A stretch of 32,708 nt of DNA from assembly GCA_944388605.1 (NCBI GenBank), contig CALXJJ010000017.1, positions 1 to 32,708 of the forward strand, in the 5' to 3' direction. The position numbers and the translations under genes were made by a program. The notes below the pieces were generated by a model. It was not told the DNA's origin, searched no databases, and worked only from the letters and a program-made list of their open reading frames with translations. This stretch comes from an uncultured Clostridia bacterium (lineage in GTDB: Bacteria > Bacillota > Clostridia > TANB77 > CAG-508). Below are positions 25,539 through 32,541 of the stretch, piece after piece. Numbering within the stretch: the first letter of the stretch is position 1; every line of letters starts with the position of its first letter.

Positions 25539-26609
25539 TTAAATCCTTTCCCCTATTTTTAAGTTTGGTACAGCATTTAATTCTAAATTTTCTTTTATAT
25601 TATTCATTTTTGAATTGAGTTCATCATAATTAAAATTTGTACCCAAATTTTGTTTTATTTTGCTACACATGCAATAATATCCAGCTACTGCAATCATTGC
25701 TGCATTATCAGTACAAAATTCTAAATTTGGATAATATATTTCATATCCATTATTTCTTAGTTCTAAAAATTTACTTCTTATATAACTATTAGCTGAAACT
25801 CCTCCTGCTAATGCAATTTTGTCAATTTTTAGTTTTTTAGTTGCTTTGATTGTATTATTTAATAATTCTTCTGTAACTACTTTTTCAAAACTTGCACATA
25901 AATCTGCTTTGTTTATATTTGGATTTTTATGATATAAATTAATTACTGCAGTTTTTATTCCACTAAAACTAAAATCTAATTCATTTCCATTATCAAAATG
26001 TGATTTAGGTAAATCAATTTGTTCTTTTCCTTCTTTTGCTAACTTATCAACTTTTGGTCCTCCTGGATATCCTAAACCTATTACTCTAGCAACTTTATCA
26101 AAAGCTTCCCCTATAGCATCATCTCGTGTTTTTCCAATTATTTCATATTCATTATAATCTTTTACATATACCAAATGTGTATGTCCGCCTGAAATTACTA
26201 AACACAAAAATGGTGGAATTAAATCATTATTACTAATATAGTTTGCTGAAATATGTCCTTCTATATGGTTGATTGGGATTAATGGCTTGTTAGAAGCGTA
26301 GCAAAACGCTTTTGCATATGATACTCCTACTAATAGTGCTCCTACTAGTCCTGGTCCATATGTACAACTTACAGCATCTATGTTTTCTATATTTATATTA
26401 GCTTCTTTTATAGCTTTTTTTACTACATATGAAATTGCATCCACATGGTTTCTTGAAGCAATCTCTGGTACTACTCCTCCAAATTTTTCGTGTATTTTAA
26501 TTTGTGAATTTATAACATTTGATAATACAATTCTTCCATTTTTTACTACTGACGCAGCTGTTTCATCACAACTAGATTCAATGCCCAATATATATATATC
26601 CTTTTCCAT
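25539..26609 (-). CDS. tsaD: tRNA N6-threonylcarbamoyladenosine synthase subunit TsaD
   Basis: TsaD transfers the threonylcarbamoyl group to A37 of tRNAs that read ANN codons. The 356-residue ASKHA-fold protein shows [12 protein letters not shown] (9-20), the iron-binding NHIEGH (H115, H119), [12 protein letters not shown] (84-95), [29 protein letters not shown] and [12 protein letters not shown]. All known active-site motifs are present. Its partners TsaB, TsaC and TsaE are not in the window. Upstream lies the site-2 protease, with repeat fragment D between them. Downstream it is joined to a metallophosphoesterase. Confidence 0.97.
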   Translation of the reverse strand: MEKDIYILGIESSCDETAASVVKNGRIVLSNVINSQIKIHEKFGGVVPEIASRNHVDAISYVVKKAIKEANINIENIDAVSCTYGPGLVGALLVGVSYAKAFCYASNKPLIPINHIEGHISANYISNNDLIPPFLCLVISGGHTHLVYVKDYNEYEIIGKTRDDAIGEAFDKVARVIGLGYPGGPKVDKLAKEGKEQIDLPKSHFDNGNELDFSFSGIKTAVINLYHKNPNINKADLCASFEKVVTEELLNNTIKATKKLKIDKIALAGGVSANSYIRSKFLELRNNGYEIYYPNLEFCTDNAAMIAVAGYYCMCSKIKQNLGTNFNYDELNSKMNNIKENLELNAVPNLKIGERI

Positions 26610-26632
26610 ATTTAATTACTTTCCTTCCTAAA

Positions 26633-26698
26633 GAACTAATCGGAAAAACTTGATTTTATACTTTATAACTTTTCTTTTTGTCTTTCCGCAAATTTGTG
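26633..26698 (+). repeat. Dispersed intergenic repeat, partial copy D
   Basis: About 66 bases that resemble the first part of copies A and B: GAACTAATCGGAAA at the left, TTATACT in the middle and CTTTCCG...AAATTTGTG at the right. Its own arms still pair (CGGAAA with TTTCCG), but the core and terminal hairpin are missing. It lies between the site-2 protease stop and the tsaD start. Confidence 0.55.
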
Positions 26699-26719
26699 TA
26701 CAATATATAATAAAATATC

Positions 26720-27454
26720 TTATAATATTCCGAATAGCCTACCTATTCCACCTACTATAATGTTATATATAAAATCTATAACCGGTGAAATTATAACTCC
26801 TGCTAATCCTGTAATCCATATCAATAAAAAAACTATATAAAATATATTTTGGTTTCGTATCATCCAATTTTTTGCATTATATGGTAAGAAATGCATTAAT
26901 ATTTTTGAACCATCTAATGGTGGTAATGGAATTAAATTAAATACACCTAATCCTATATTTATACTAATACAAATCTTTATCAATGTATAAATTATTGCAC
27001 CTATTTGGTTAAATAATATAAAAGAAGAAGCAAATTTTACTAATATACAACTTATAATTGTAAACACAATTGCTAATATAAAATTCATTAATGGTCCTGC
27101 TAATGATACTATTGCTTCACCTGCTGACATTGATATTTTTCTACTAAAATTTCTTGGATTTATCTCTACTGGCTTTCCCCATCCAAAATGTACAAATACT
27201 AAAAGAACCGCACCTATTGGATCTAAATGAGCAAATGGATTAAGAGTTAACCTTCCTTGTATTCTTGGCGTATCATCTCCTAATTTATCTGCAACAAAAG
27301 CATGAGCATATTCATGAAATGTTATTGCTATTAATACTGCTGGCAATGTTAATATAAGACTTAATATACTTCCTGTGGTCATAGTAAAGATAGATCCTAA
27401 TACTAAAATTGCTAAAATTATATAAATAATTTTTTTATCTCCAAAATAAAACAT
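26720..27454 (-). CDS. Site-2 protease family (M50) membrane metalloprotease
   Basis: A 244-residue polytopic protein with about six hydrophobic helices. The zinc site is complete: HEYAH in FHEYAHAFVADKLGDDTPR (46-64) and the second motif NLIPLPPLDGSKI (173-185, Asp181), with the conserved GRLTLNPFAHLDPIG between them. It belongs to the short M50 group without PDZ or CBS domains, widespread in Firmicutes and of unknown substrate. The start is the ATG at 27454, seven bases after GGAGA; the TTG two codons earlier is less likely. A 19-codon ORF ends eleven bases before this start. The integrase of the mobile element lies just upstream. Confidence 0.9.
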   Translation of the reverse strand: MFYFGDKKIIYIILAILVLGSIFTMTTGSILSLILTLPAVLIAITFHEYAHAFVADKLGDDTPRIQGRLTLNPFAHLDPIGAVLLVFVHFGWGKPVEINPRNFSRKISMSAGEAIVSLAGPLMNFILAIVFTIISCILVKFASSFILFNQIGAIIYTLIKICISINIGLGVFNLIPLPPLDGSKILMHFLPYNAKNWMIRNQNIFYIVFLLIWITGLAGVIISPVIDFIYNIIVGGIGRLFGIL

Positions 27455-27465
27455 ATTCAATCTCC

Positions 27466-27525
27466 TTATTTATCTATTGGTTTCATTGAACAATTTTCTA
27501 TATTGTCTGTTTTTGTTAATTTCAT
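27466..27525 (-). CDS. Possible 19-residue leader peptide upstream of the site-2 protease
   Basis: A minimal ORF encodes MKLTKTDNIENCSMKPIDK. AAGGAG lies eight bases before its ATG, and its TAA stop overlaps the ribosome-binding site of the site-2 protease gene (TAAGGAGA), giving tight spacing of eleven bases to the next start. Both facts suggest it is translated and coupled. It has one Cys and no membrane segment. Function unknown; it could be a leader peptide or a chance ORF. Confidence 0.4.
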   Translation of the reverse strand: MKLTKTDNIENCSMKPIDK

Positions 27526-27582
27526 CGCATTTTCTCCTTATTCTTAAATTTTAAAAACTGCTTTTTTAATGCTACGCGATTG

Positions 27583-27623
27583 AATTTATTAAAACTTATT
27601 AAGATTTATTAGTTTAATAAATT
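27583..27623. repeat. Inverted repeat near the integrase end (possible attachment region)
   Basis: AATTTATTAAAACT (27583-27596) faces AGTTTAATAAATT (27611-27623), thirteen pairs with one bulged A, separated by 14 bases. It lies about 60 bases beyond the 3' end of the integrase gene, where Tn916-type elements have their end. No second att copy is in the window, so this is a guess. Confidence 0.3.
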
Positions 27624-27672
27624 ATTTACTACTATATCATATTTTATTTAAAATTTCAATTACTTGCTTTAG

Positions 27673-27701
27673 AAAAAAACTCTATTTTAAAAAATAGAGT
27701 T
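27673..27701 (-). terminator. Integrase terminator overlapping its stop codon
   Basis: An 11-bp stem (27678-27688 with 27691-27701) and, on the minus strand, a run of seven T. The integrase stop codon lies inside the stem and loop. Confidence 0.85.
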
Positions 27702-28889
27702 AATTTTTTCAATTTCTTTTTCTTTAAATTCATTAAATACACTTGTATATGTGTTTAATGTAACTTGTATATCTTTATGTCCCAATATTCTTTGTAAAAC
27801 AACAGGACTTACTCCATTTTCTATACATCTAGTTGCAAATGTATGTCTTAACATATGTGTATTAACTTTGCTTTTAGTTATATCGCATTGATATATTTTT
27901 TTAGTTTTTCTACCACCCATTATTCCTTTCTTCTTTTTATAAACTCTAATGTCTGCATTCTTACAAAGTTTTTGAAATCTTGCATTAAAATTTGTTGCGT
28001 GTATAAAGTTTCCATCTTTTAAAAATAAAAAGCCTTTCTTTTTATCTATTTTGTATTCTACTAGTTTATCATATAATGTATTTAACATTGGCACATCTCT
28101 CATACCTGCATAAGTTTTTGTTGTATTCTCTAATAAAATTCTTCCTTTATCAACGTGGCTTAATGTTTTCCTTACATATATTTTTTTATTCTCAAAATCT
28201 ATATCTTCCCTCTTTAATGCCAATATTTCACTTATTCTCATTCCAGTATAAATAGCCATATAAAAGACTATTGTATAATCATCATACCCCTTATCTAATT
28301 CTTTAATAAATCTTTCTTCTTCATCTATTGTTAAAGCATCAATTTTTTTAGTAGGTTTGCTAGATTTTGGTTTCATCAAATACCCTTTCAATTCAAAAGG
28401 ATTTTTATCCACTATATCTCTTATTCTTGCTTCATTAAATGCCCCTTGTAACTGTTGCCACACTTTTGTTATTACAGATTGCGAGTATTCAGTAAGCAAT
28501 TGACTTTGAATATTTATTATACTTCTAGTAACATTTTGAATTGGAATATTAGCAAATGGTAATATTTTTCTCATTATATCTATTGTTTCCCCAATTCTTA
28601 CATAAGAGGCTCTTTTTATAGAATTAGTATTATATTTTAATTCTCTGATTTCTTCTGCAATATCTACTACTGATAGCACATTTCCTACATCTTTTCCTCT
28701 CTCCATTTCTCTTAAAAGTACATCCATTTTTTCCTTTACTTCTTTTCGTGTATTTCCATATAAGCTTTTTCTTACTTGTTTTCCATTGCCATCTCGTCCT
28801 AAAGTAACTTGTCCTACCCATTTTTTTGTTGCTTCTGAATAATAAATAGTTCCCTCTCCATTGCCTCTCTTTTTTAATGTTCTTCCCAT
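27687..28889 (-). CDS. int: Tyrosine recombinase (integrase), Tn916 family
   Basis: Site-specific recombinase that inserts and excises the element. The 400-residue protein starts with an AP2-like arm-binding domain (RGNGEGTIYYSEATKKWVGQ), followed by a core-binding SAM-like domain (about 70-165) and the catalytic domain. The catalytic residues are all present: Arg218 (TGMRISEIL), His345 and Arg348 (THMLRHTFATR), His371 (LGHKDI) and nucleophile Tyr381 (LNTYTSV). An active enzyme is therefore expected. The ATG at 28889 is eight bases after GGAG; the GTG three codons earlier overlaps that site. It lies 29 bases after the excisionase-like gene. Confidence 0.95.
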   Translation of the reverse strand: MGRTLKKRGNGEGTIYYSEATKKWVGQVTLGRDGNGKQVRKSLYGNTRKEVKEKMDVLLREMERGKDVGNVLSVVDIAEEIRELKYNTNSIKRASYVRIGETIDIMRKILPFANIPIQNVTRSIINIQSQLLTEYSQSVITKVWQQLQGAFNEARIRDIVDKNPFELKGYLMKPKSSKPTKKIDALTIDEEERFIKELDKGYDDYTIVFYMAIYTGMRISEILALKREDIDFENKKIYVRKTLSHVDKGRILLENTTKTYAGMRDVPMLNTLYDKLVEYKIDKKKGFLFLKDGNFIHATNFNARFQKLCKNADIRVYKKKKGIMGGRKTKKIYQCDITKSKVNTHMLRHTFATRCIENGVSPVVLQRILGHKDIQVTLNTYTSVFNEFKEKEIEKINSIF

Positions 28890-28918
28890 ATTTTTCACTC
28901 CACTTCTAAAAATGAAAA

Positions 28919-29173
28919 TTACTCAAACATCTTTGTTGCAATCTTCTCTAATAACATTTTTGTTGTTTCTTCGTCAAGCCCAAATTCATAGATAAAAACT
29001 GCTCTTTTATCTGCTATTAAATTAGCACCACAATTTTTTATTAATGGAAATCCATAACTATGAAATCTTTCTCTTGCTTTAACAACACCTATTCCTCTCC
29101 ATTCCGAATATAATTCTGGAGTTATTGTGTCTGGTAATTCTTCAAATTTTAATTTTGATTGTTTTACTTTCAT
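28919..29173 (-). CDS. Excisionase-like DNA-binding protein
   Basis: A protein of 84 residues from the ATG at 29173, which has GGAGG five to six bases upstream. The central part is TPELYSEWRGIGVVKARERFHSYGFPLIKNCGANLIADKRAVFIYEFGL. It resembles the winged-helix/HTH excisionases that lie beside integrases in Firmicute elements: a helix-turn-helix that picks a site, then a 'GFPLIKN-x-A-LIADK' wing. It probably directs the integrase towards excision. Its position directly before int supports this. Which subfamily it belongs to is uncertain. Confidence 0.7.
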   Translation of the reverse strand: MKVKQSKLKFEELPDTITPELYSEWRGIGVVKARERFHSYGFPLIKNCGANLIADKRAVFIYEFGLDEETTKMLLEKIATKMFE

Positions 29174-29189
29174 TAACCCCTCCAAACTA

Positions 29190-29216
29190 AAAAGGGTCTT
29201 TGATATAATCAAAGAC
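29190..29216 (-). terminator. Terminator/attenuator before the excisionase gene
   Basis: A perfect 9-bp stem GTCTTTGAT / ATCAAAGAC with loop of three (29196-29216), followed on the minus strand by CCTTTTTAG. It lies between the 125-residue gene and the excisionase gene, so it can limit read-through into xis-int. Confidence 0.75.
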
Positions 29217-29285
29217 TACCATTTTTCTTTATTTATTTGTATTGTGTGATATTTTATTTTACACACTTGACAACTTTATTTTTAG

Positions 29286-29663
29286 TTATAATTTCTTTCT
29301 AACATACTCTACCGCATTATCTGGAGAATAAAGTTTAGCAACTACTAAAAATTGACTTACAATATCTTTTATTTCAATCACTCTATTTGCTCTCATAAGA
29401 TTATTAAAAACTATATAAGCATAAGAAAGCATTTGTTCTACTGTCAAATTCCAATATAAGTCAATTTCTTCTATAAATACACTATCAACTAAATCTACTA
29501 ATTTATTTTTATCTATATTTACAATTGCTGTTGTAACATTGTTCATTATTTCTTCAAACTCATTTTTATTTTCTGTGTCTTTAAATCCTATAATAAAATA
29601 GCTTACCATCTGTTTTGCCGAATATCTTTCGTTTAATAATTTTTCTAATATATTTTCTTCCAT
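29286..29663 (-). CDS. Element protein of unknown function (125 aa)
   Basis: I do not recognise this gene. The product is mostly helical, acidic and soluble, with no signal peptide or membrane segment: MEENILEKLLNERYSAKQ, a middle with KNEFEEIMNNVTTAIVNI, and a C-terminal VVAKLYSPDNAVEYVRKKL. It starts behind AAAGGAATAAGAA, a good ribosome-binding site. It lies between two terminators, after the MazF-like gene and before the excisionase-like gene, and so is probably expressed separately. An accessory or regulatory role in the element is only a guess from its place. Confidence 0.7.
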   Translation of the reverse strand: MEENILEKLLNERYSAKQMVSYFIIGFKDTENKNEFEEIMNNVTTAIVNIDKNKLVDLVDSVFIEEIDLYWNLTVEQMLSYAYIVFNNLMRANRVIEIKDIVSQFLVVAKLYSPDNAVEYVRKKL

Positions 29664-29680
29664 TTCTTATTCCTTTCCAA

Positions 29681-29716
29681 TAAAAAAGAAACAAGTATTA
29701 TTAACCCTGTTTCTTT
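29681..29716 (-). terminator. Terminator after the MazF-like gene
   Basis: AAAGAAACA (29685-29693) pairs with TGTTTCTTT (29708-29716) and is followed on the minus strand by TTTTTTATTGG. Confidence 0.75.
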
Positions 29717-29720
29717 ATAT

Positions 29721-30089
29721 CTACTTTTTTATTCCTATAGCAATTTTCATTGCTATATCTAATTTCTCCATTATTTTTGGAGTCAATTTTCCTATTCTAT
29801 CGCCTAATCTTTTTTTATCTATTGTCCTTATCTGTTCTGCTAATATTGTTGAATCACATTTTAATTCTCCAAATTGCTTTACATCTATGTGTGTAGGTTG
29901 TGGATTAACAATATCTAATCTTTTAGTAAACGGCAATACAATTGTAGTTGGAGAATATACATTGCCTATATCATTTTGTACAACAACGACAGGTCTATTT
30001 CCTTTTTGTTCACTTCCTACTGTTTCAAGGAGTTTAGCATAATATATTTCTCCTCTATAAATTTGTCTTGTTCCTTTTTTTGTTTTCAC
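29721..30089 (-). CDS. PemK/MazF-family endoribonuclease toxin
   Basis: A 122-residue SH3-like-barrel protein of the PemK/MazF family. Typical parts are QIYRGEIYYAKL near the start, GSEQKGNRPVVVVQND (about 24-40), TTIVLPFTKR and STILAEQIRTIDKKRLGDRIGKL. The family cuts mRNA at short sequences and is normally paired with a small DNA-binding antitoxin. No such antitoxin gene is adjacent. The preferred start is the GTG at 30089, eight bases after GGAGG; an ATG five codons earlier overlaps that site. The 5' end overlaps the small membrane-protein gene by 35 bases. Without an antitoxin it may be a regulator or be neutralised elsewhere. Confidence 0.88.
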   Translation of the reverse strand: MKTKKGTRQIYRGEIYYAKLLETVGSEQKGNRPVVVVQNDIGNVYSPTTIVLPFTKRLDIVNPQPTHIDVKQFGELKCDSTILAEQIRTIDKKRLGDRIGKLTPKIMEKLDIAMKIAIGIKK

Positions 30090-30249
30090 ATTTTTTGCCT
30101 CCATTTTCGTAATTTCTTATATATTCCAATTGTTCATTATCTTCTATTTCTCTTTCTTTATCAGTTTTATTCATATTAGCACCTACAAGTAAAATATATG
30201 TAAAAAATGTTATTGCTAATAAACTCACAGCTATTATTGCTATTATCAT
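30055..30249 (-). CDS. Small single-pass membrane protein of the element
   Basis: A 64-residue protein. Residues 1-23 form one hydrophobic helix (MIIAIIAVSLLAITFFTYILL), followed by VGANMNKTDKEREIEDNEQLEYIRNYENGGKK and a basic tail. Proteins with this helix plus 'GANMNKT-x-x-E-x-x-x-EDxEQ-x-x-YI' pattern occur in Firmicute phages and conjugative elements, with unknown function. GAGGTGG precedes the ATG. Its end overlaps the start of the MazF-like gene, so the two are translationally coupled. Confidence 0.75.
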   Translation of the reverse strand: MIIAIIAVSLLAITFFTYILLVGANMNKTDKEREIEDNEQLEYIRNYENGGKKCENKKRNKTNL

Positions 30250-30270
30250 TCTTCCACCTCATTTATATTA

Positions 30271-30532
30271 AGGAACTACCCTATTTCAGATAGTTCCTAT
30301 CATTACTTTGTTTCTATCTTTATTACCATTAAATTGTGATTTGCTAAATCACCCATAGGAATTCCACCTGCCTGTACACAGACTTGCACTCAATGCTTGG
30401 GACGGTTTTATCACGCTCGAACTATGACTATGCAAAAGTATCAATCCATTAAAATCATCGCCTTATTAGTTGCAATCTAATATTTTTTCATTCTATGAGT
30501 TCTGTTCTCTCATAAACGAGCTCCTTTAATGG
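30271..30532 (-). ncRNA. Candidate structured non-coding RNA of the element
   Basis: The 387-base gap 30250-30636 has no long ORF and is visibly richer in G and C than its surroundings. On the minus strand it holds CCATTAAA (30525-30532), hairpins ATGAG/CTCAT (30495-30513) and TATTAG/CTAATA (30464-30482), a first TTTAATGG (30446-30453), GTGATTT/AAATCAC (30336-30352), a second TTTAATGG (30326-30333) and a final stem AGGAACTA/TAGTTCCT (30271-30298). The single CCATTAAA can pair with either TTTAATGG, but not both. I match it to no named RNA family. Confidence 0.45.
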
Positions 30533-30586
30533 TGTTATAATGGTTTTATTCAATTTTCAATGTGCTTTTTGGAAAGGTATAAAAAT

Positions 30587-30620
30587 ACCCCCTCAATCCA
30601 TAAAGGAAAAAATCGGGGGT
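30587..30620 (-). terminator. Terminator of the sigma-like gene
   Basis: ACCCCC / GGGGGT outer stem (30587-30592 with 30615-30620), followed on the minus strand by ATTTTTATA. Confidence 0.75.
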
Positions 30621-30636
30621 TTGTACGAAAAAAATT

Positions 30637-31149
30637 TTAAAATTTTAAAATTTTTCTTAATTTTTCTATAATTTTATCTTTTCTACTTTGAATAGTAGTA
30701 AATGGAATACCTCTTATTCTTGCATATTCTCGAACGGTTTTTTCATTAAAAAATAATTCTTTTATAAGTTGATATTCATCATTATCTAGTTCCAATAATG
30801 CCTTTCTTAATTGCTCTATTTCCATTTTTCTTTCTATTTCAATTTCTATATTTTTACTAATATCTGCAATAACTTGTTTATCATCCATATCTTCATCAGT
30901 ATTTAATTCGTCAATAGAAACAACTTGTAATTTCTGTAGTATCTTTTTACAATATCTGTTTCTTTCTATTTCAGTATAGTAATCTTCATATTCTTTTTTT
31001 GATAATTCTAACAACATTCCGTGTATGTATATAAACTTTTTTTCTCTATATGAATTTATTATTTTTCTTCTTTTTTCTAATTCCTCATAAGTAATTTCTT
31101 CATAAATTCCTTTTCCTATTTTTATAAAACATTTTGCATTATCTTTCAT
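30637..31149 (-). CDS. Sigma-70 region 4-like regulator of the element
   Basis: A 170-residue protein. The first half contains KIGKGIYEEITYEELEKRRKIINSYREKKFIYIHGMLLELSKKEYEDYY. The C-terminal part (about 110-170; EQLRKALLELDNDEYQLIKELFFNEKTVREYARIRGIPFTTIQSRKDKIIEKLRKIL) is a sigma region 4-type helix-turn-helix. This architecture is the one seen in the Tn916 Orf7-like sigma-factor-type regulators of conjugative elements. There is no region 2, so it is not a full sigma factor. GGAGG lies nine bases before the ATG. It follows the candidate RNA at 31241-31430 and has its own terminator. Confidence 0.8.
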   Translation of the reverse strand: MKDNAKCFIKIGKGIYEEITYEELEKRRKIINSYREKKFIYIHGMLLELSKKEYEDYYTEIERNRYCKKILQKLQVVSIDELNTDEDMDDKQVIADISKNIEIEIERKMEIEQLRKALLELDNDEYQLIKELFFNEKTVREYARIRGIPFTTIQSRKDKIIEKLRKILKF

Positions 31150-31240
31150 TTTTTATTACCTCCAAATCATCAAATTTAAAAAATTCAACGATTTGCAGGT
31201 GGCGATTTATTTCTTATTATTCTGTTTTTTAAAAAACAAA

Positions 31241-31281
31241 AAGCACTTATTGTAGAACGCAAAAATTCTATATAAGTGCTT
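31241..31281 (-). terminator. Strong terminator upstream of the sigma-like gene
   Basis: AAGCACTTA pairs with TAAGTGCTT and TAGAA with TTCTA; on the minus strand the stem is followed by TTTGTTTTTT. It would cut off most transcripts from upstream. Confidence 0.8.
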
Positions 31282-31430
31282 GTATTCGTTTTTATTAAAT
31301 TATTCTTTCTACTACTAATAAAAATCAACATACATACTTCTCTCCAGACTTCATCTTGATTATTTGTCTGGTGTACTCTGTATGGATTTTTCTAGTGTTC
31401 AGAGTTATTTAACTCATTTCACAAACACTA
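31241..31430 (-). ncRNA. Candidate small RNA ending in a strong terminator
   Basis: The 386-base gap 31150-31535 has no convincing gene. On the minus strand from 31430: TAGTGTT/AACACTA enclosing GAGTT/AACTC (31393-31430), then CATAC/GTATG enclosing CCAGAC/GTCTGG (31333-31384), then a terminator stem at 31241-31281. Three stacked stem-loops followed by a terminator look like an independent small RNA, or a leader of the sigma-like gene. No named family recognised. Confidence 0.4.
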
Positions 31431-31486
31431 TACATTGATTTTTCTAATTTCTTTCAAAATGTGTAGAAAAAAAGATTTTTGTGTAC

Positions 31487-31526
31487 AAAAAAAGACGCTG
31501 TTTTGTAAAACAACGCCTTTTTTTAT
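31487..31526 (-). terminator. Terminator of the 96-residue gene
   Basis: A 14-position stem with two mismatches (31491-31504 with 31507-31520), flanked by a T-run of seven on the minus strand. Confidence 0.75.
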
Positions 31527-31535
31527 TCAATTATT

Positions 31536-31826
31536 TTATTTAAAATTATCAGAAACTTTAAGTAATCTCAAAAGTAAATTGTTAATTATAGATGTATCTT
31601 CATTTTTCTCAACCATTACTTTTCTTTTTCTGTCTAGTCCATTTATAATAATTCCCAAGTCATACTTATCTACTTTAATTTTATTTTTTAATTTTAAAAT
31701 TACATCGCTAATTGCATCTGCAGGTCTATTTTCTTTTAGTATATCATTTCTAAAATCATTTAATGCATATAGTACTATTCTTAATTCTTCATCATTTAGT
31801 TCTATCTTCTTTTTATTACTAAACAT
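31536..31826 (-). CDS. Conserved small element protein (96 aa)
   Basis: A soluble, charged helical protein: KKKIELNDEELRIVLYALNDFRNDILKENRPADAISDVILKLKNKI, then KRKVMVEKNEDTSIINNLLLRLLKVSDNFK. The pattern 'L-x-D/E-E-E-x-R-x-x-L-Y-x-L...N-x-L-x-x-x-G/N-x-x-x-D-x-x-x-x-x-I-L-K-L' is common in Tn916/Tn1549-like elements near the regulation genes; function unknown. GGAGG lies six bases before its ATG and it has its own terminator. It is the next gene after the XRE regulator, 50 bases away. Confidence 0.7.
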   Translation of the reverse strand: MFSNKKKIELNDEELRIVLYALNDFRNDILKENRPADAISDVILKLKNKIKVDKYDLGIIINGLDRKRKVMVEKNEDTSIINNLLLRLLKVSDNFK

Positions 31827-31876
31827 TATAATCCTCCAAAATTGAAATTTGTGTGAAATATTTTTTTTAAATATTT

Positions 31877-32386
31877 TTAATCTTTCTTTCTAGTCAAAAA
31901 AATTCCAATGATTAATCCAATAAAGATAATTGGTGTTATCCTAATGAATAACCATTCAAAAGAATGAAAAGCAACTCCTAAAACAGCATTTTCGGGCTTA
32001 CTATAATCCCAATTTAAGTATGGACTATTTAATAAAATTAAAGATATAAAAATAATTACTAAAATTATACATAATGAGATTAGCAACCAATGAGCTATTT
32101 TTCTTTTCTCTTTTTTTCTTTGTGATAATTGTAAATTTATTATCTCCAGTTTTTCAGAAATAGCTTTCAAATCATCTACTTTAGATTCAGAAATCTTTTC
32201 TCCAAGTAATGTACTTACAGGTGTAGCAAGAACTTCTGATATGGCAATTAACATTTCTGCATCAGGTACTGACAAACCTTGTTCCCATTTAGAAATTGTT
32301 TGTCTAACAACATTCAATTTTATAGCAAGTTCTTCTTGTGAAAGTCCTTTTGACTTTCTTATTGTTTTAATGTTTTCTTTTAACAT
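31877..32386 (-). CDS. Membrane-attached XRE-family regulator
   Basis: A 169-residue protein with an N-terminal HTH_3 domain (1-62: LKENIKTIRKSKGLSQEELAIKLNVVRQTISKWEQGLSVP), a short helical linker and two C-terminal membrane helices (about 96-118 and 147-165). XRE regulators with membrane tails are common in Clostridia and may sense membrane or envelope signals. The ATG at 32386, with AGGAG ten bases upstream, fits the HTH start. A longer frame to 32446 would begin before the promoter-proximal region and is unlikely. Its promoter is at 32414-32442, next to a small palindrome that may be its own operator. Confidence 0.85.
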   Translation of the reverse strand: MLKENIKTIRKSKGLSQEELAIKLNVVRQTISKWEQGLSVPDAEMLIAISEVLATPVSTLLGEKISESKVDDLKAISEKLEIINLQLSQRKKEKRKIAHWLLISLCIILVIIFISLILLNSPYLNWDYSKPENAVLGVAFHSFEWLFIRITPIIFIGLIIGIFLTRKKD

Positions 32387-32413
32387 TTTACAACAACTCC
32401 TTTCTTTATAAAT

Positions 32414-32442
32414 ATTATATAAAGAATTGTCCGTTGCTACAA
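32414..32442 (-). promoter_or_regulatory. Promoter and possible operator of the XRE gene
   Basis: On the minus strand, -35 TTGTAG (32437-32442), a 17-base spacer and -10 TATAAT (32414-32419). The palindrome AAGCAATGCTT (32441-32451) touches the -35 box and could be an autoregulatory operator. Confidence 0.6.
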
Positions 32443-32541
32443 GCAATGCTTTTTAACATTTGAAATATATCTTATAAAATAGCATTTTCTTACTTATATA
32501 TTGTAATTTGTAGTATTCTTCATCTTTTTACTATTTAATAT

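Noticed and set aside
27541-27686. A tRNA gene as integration target next to the integrase
   Set aside because: No cloverleaf or tRNA 3' end is present; the region is AT-rich with only an inverted repeat.
30362-31204. GCAGGTGG in the candidate RNA and CCACCTGC before the sigma-like gene as an RNA-RNA interaction
   Set aside because: Eight complementary bases are expected by chance over this length; no further pairing extends it.
31435-31845. 136-codon plus-strand frame
   Set aside because: Antisense of the 96-residue element gene and its terminator; composition typical of T-rich antisense.
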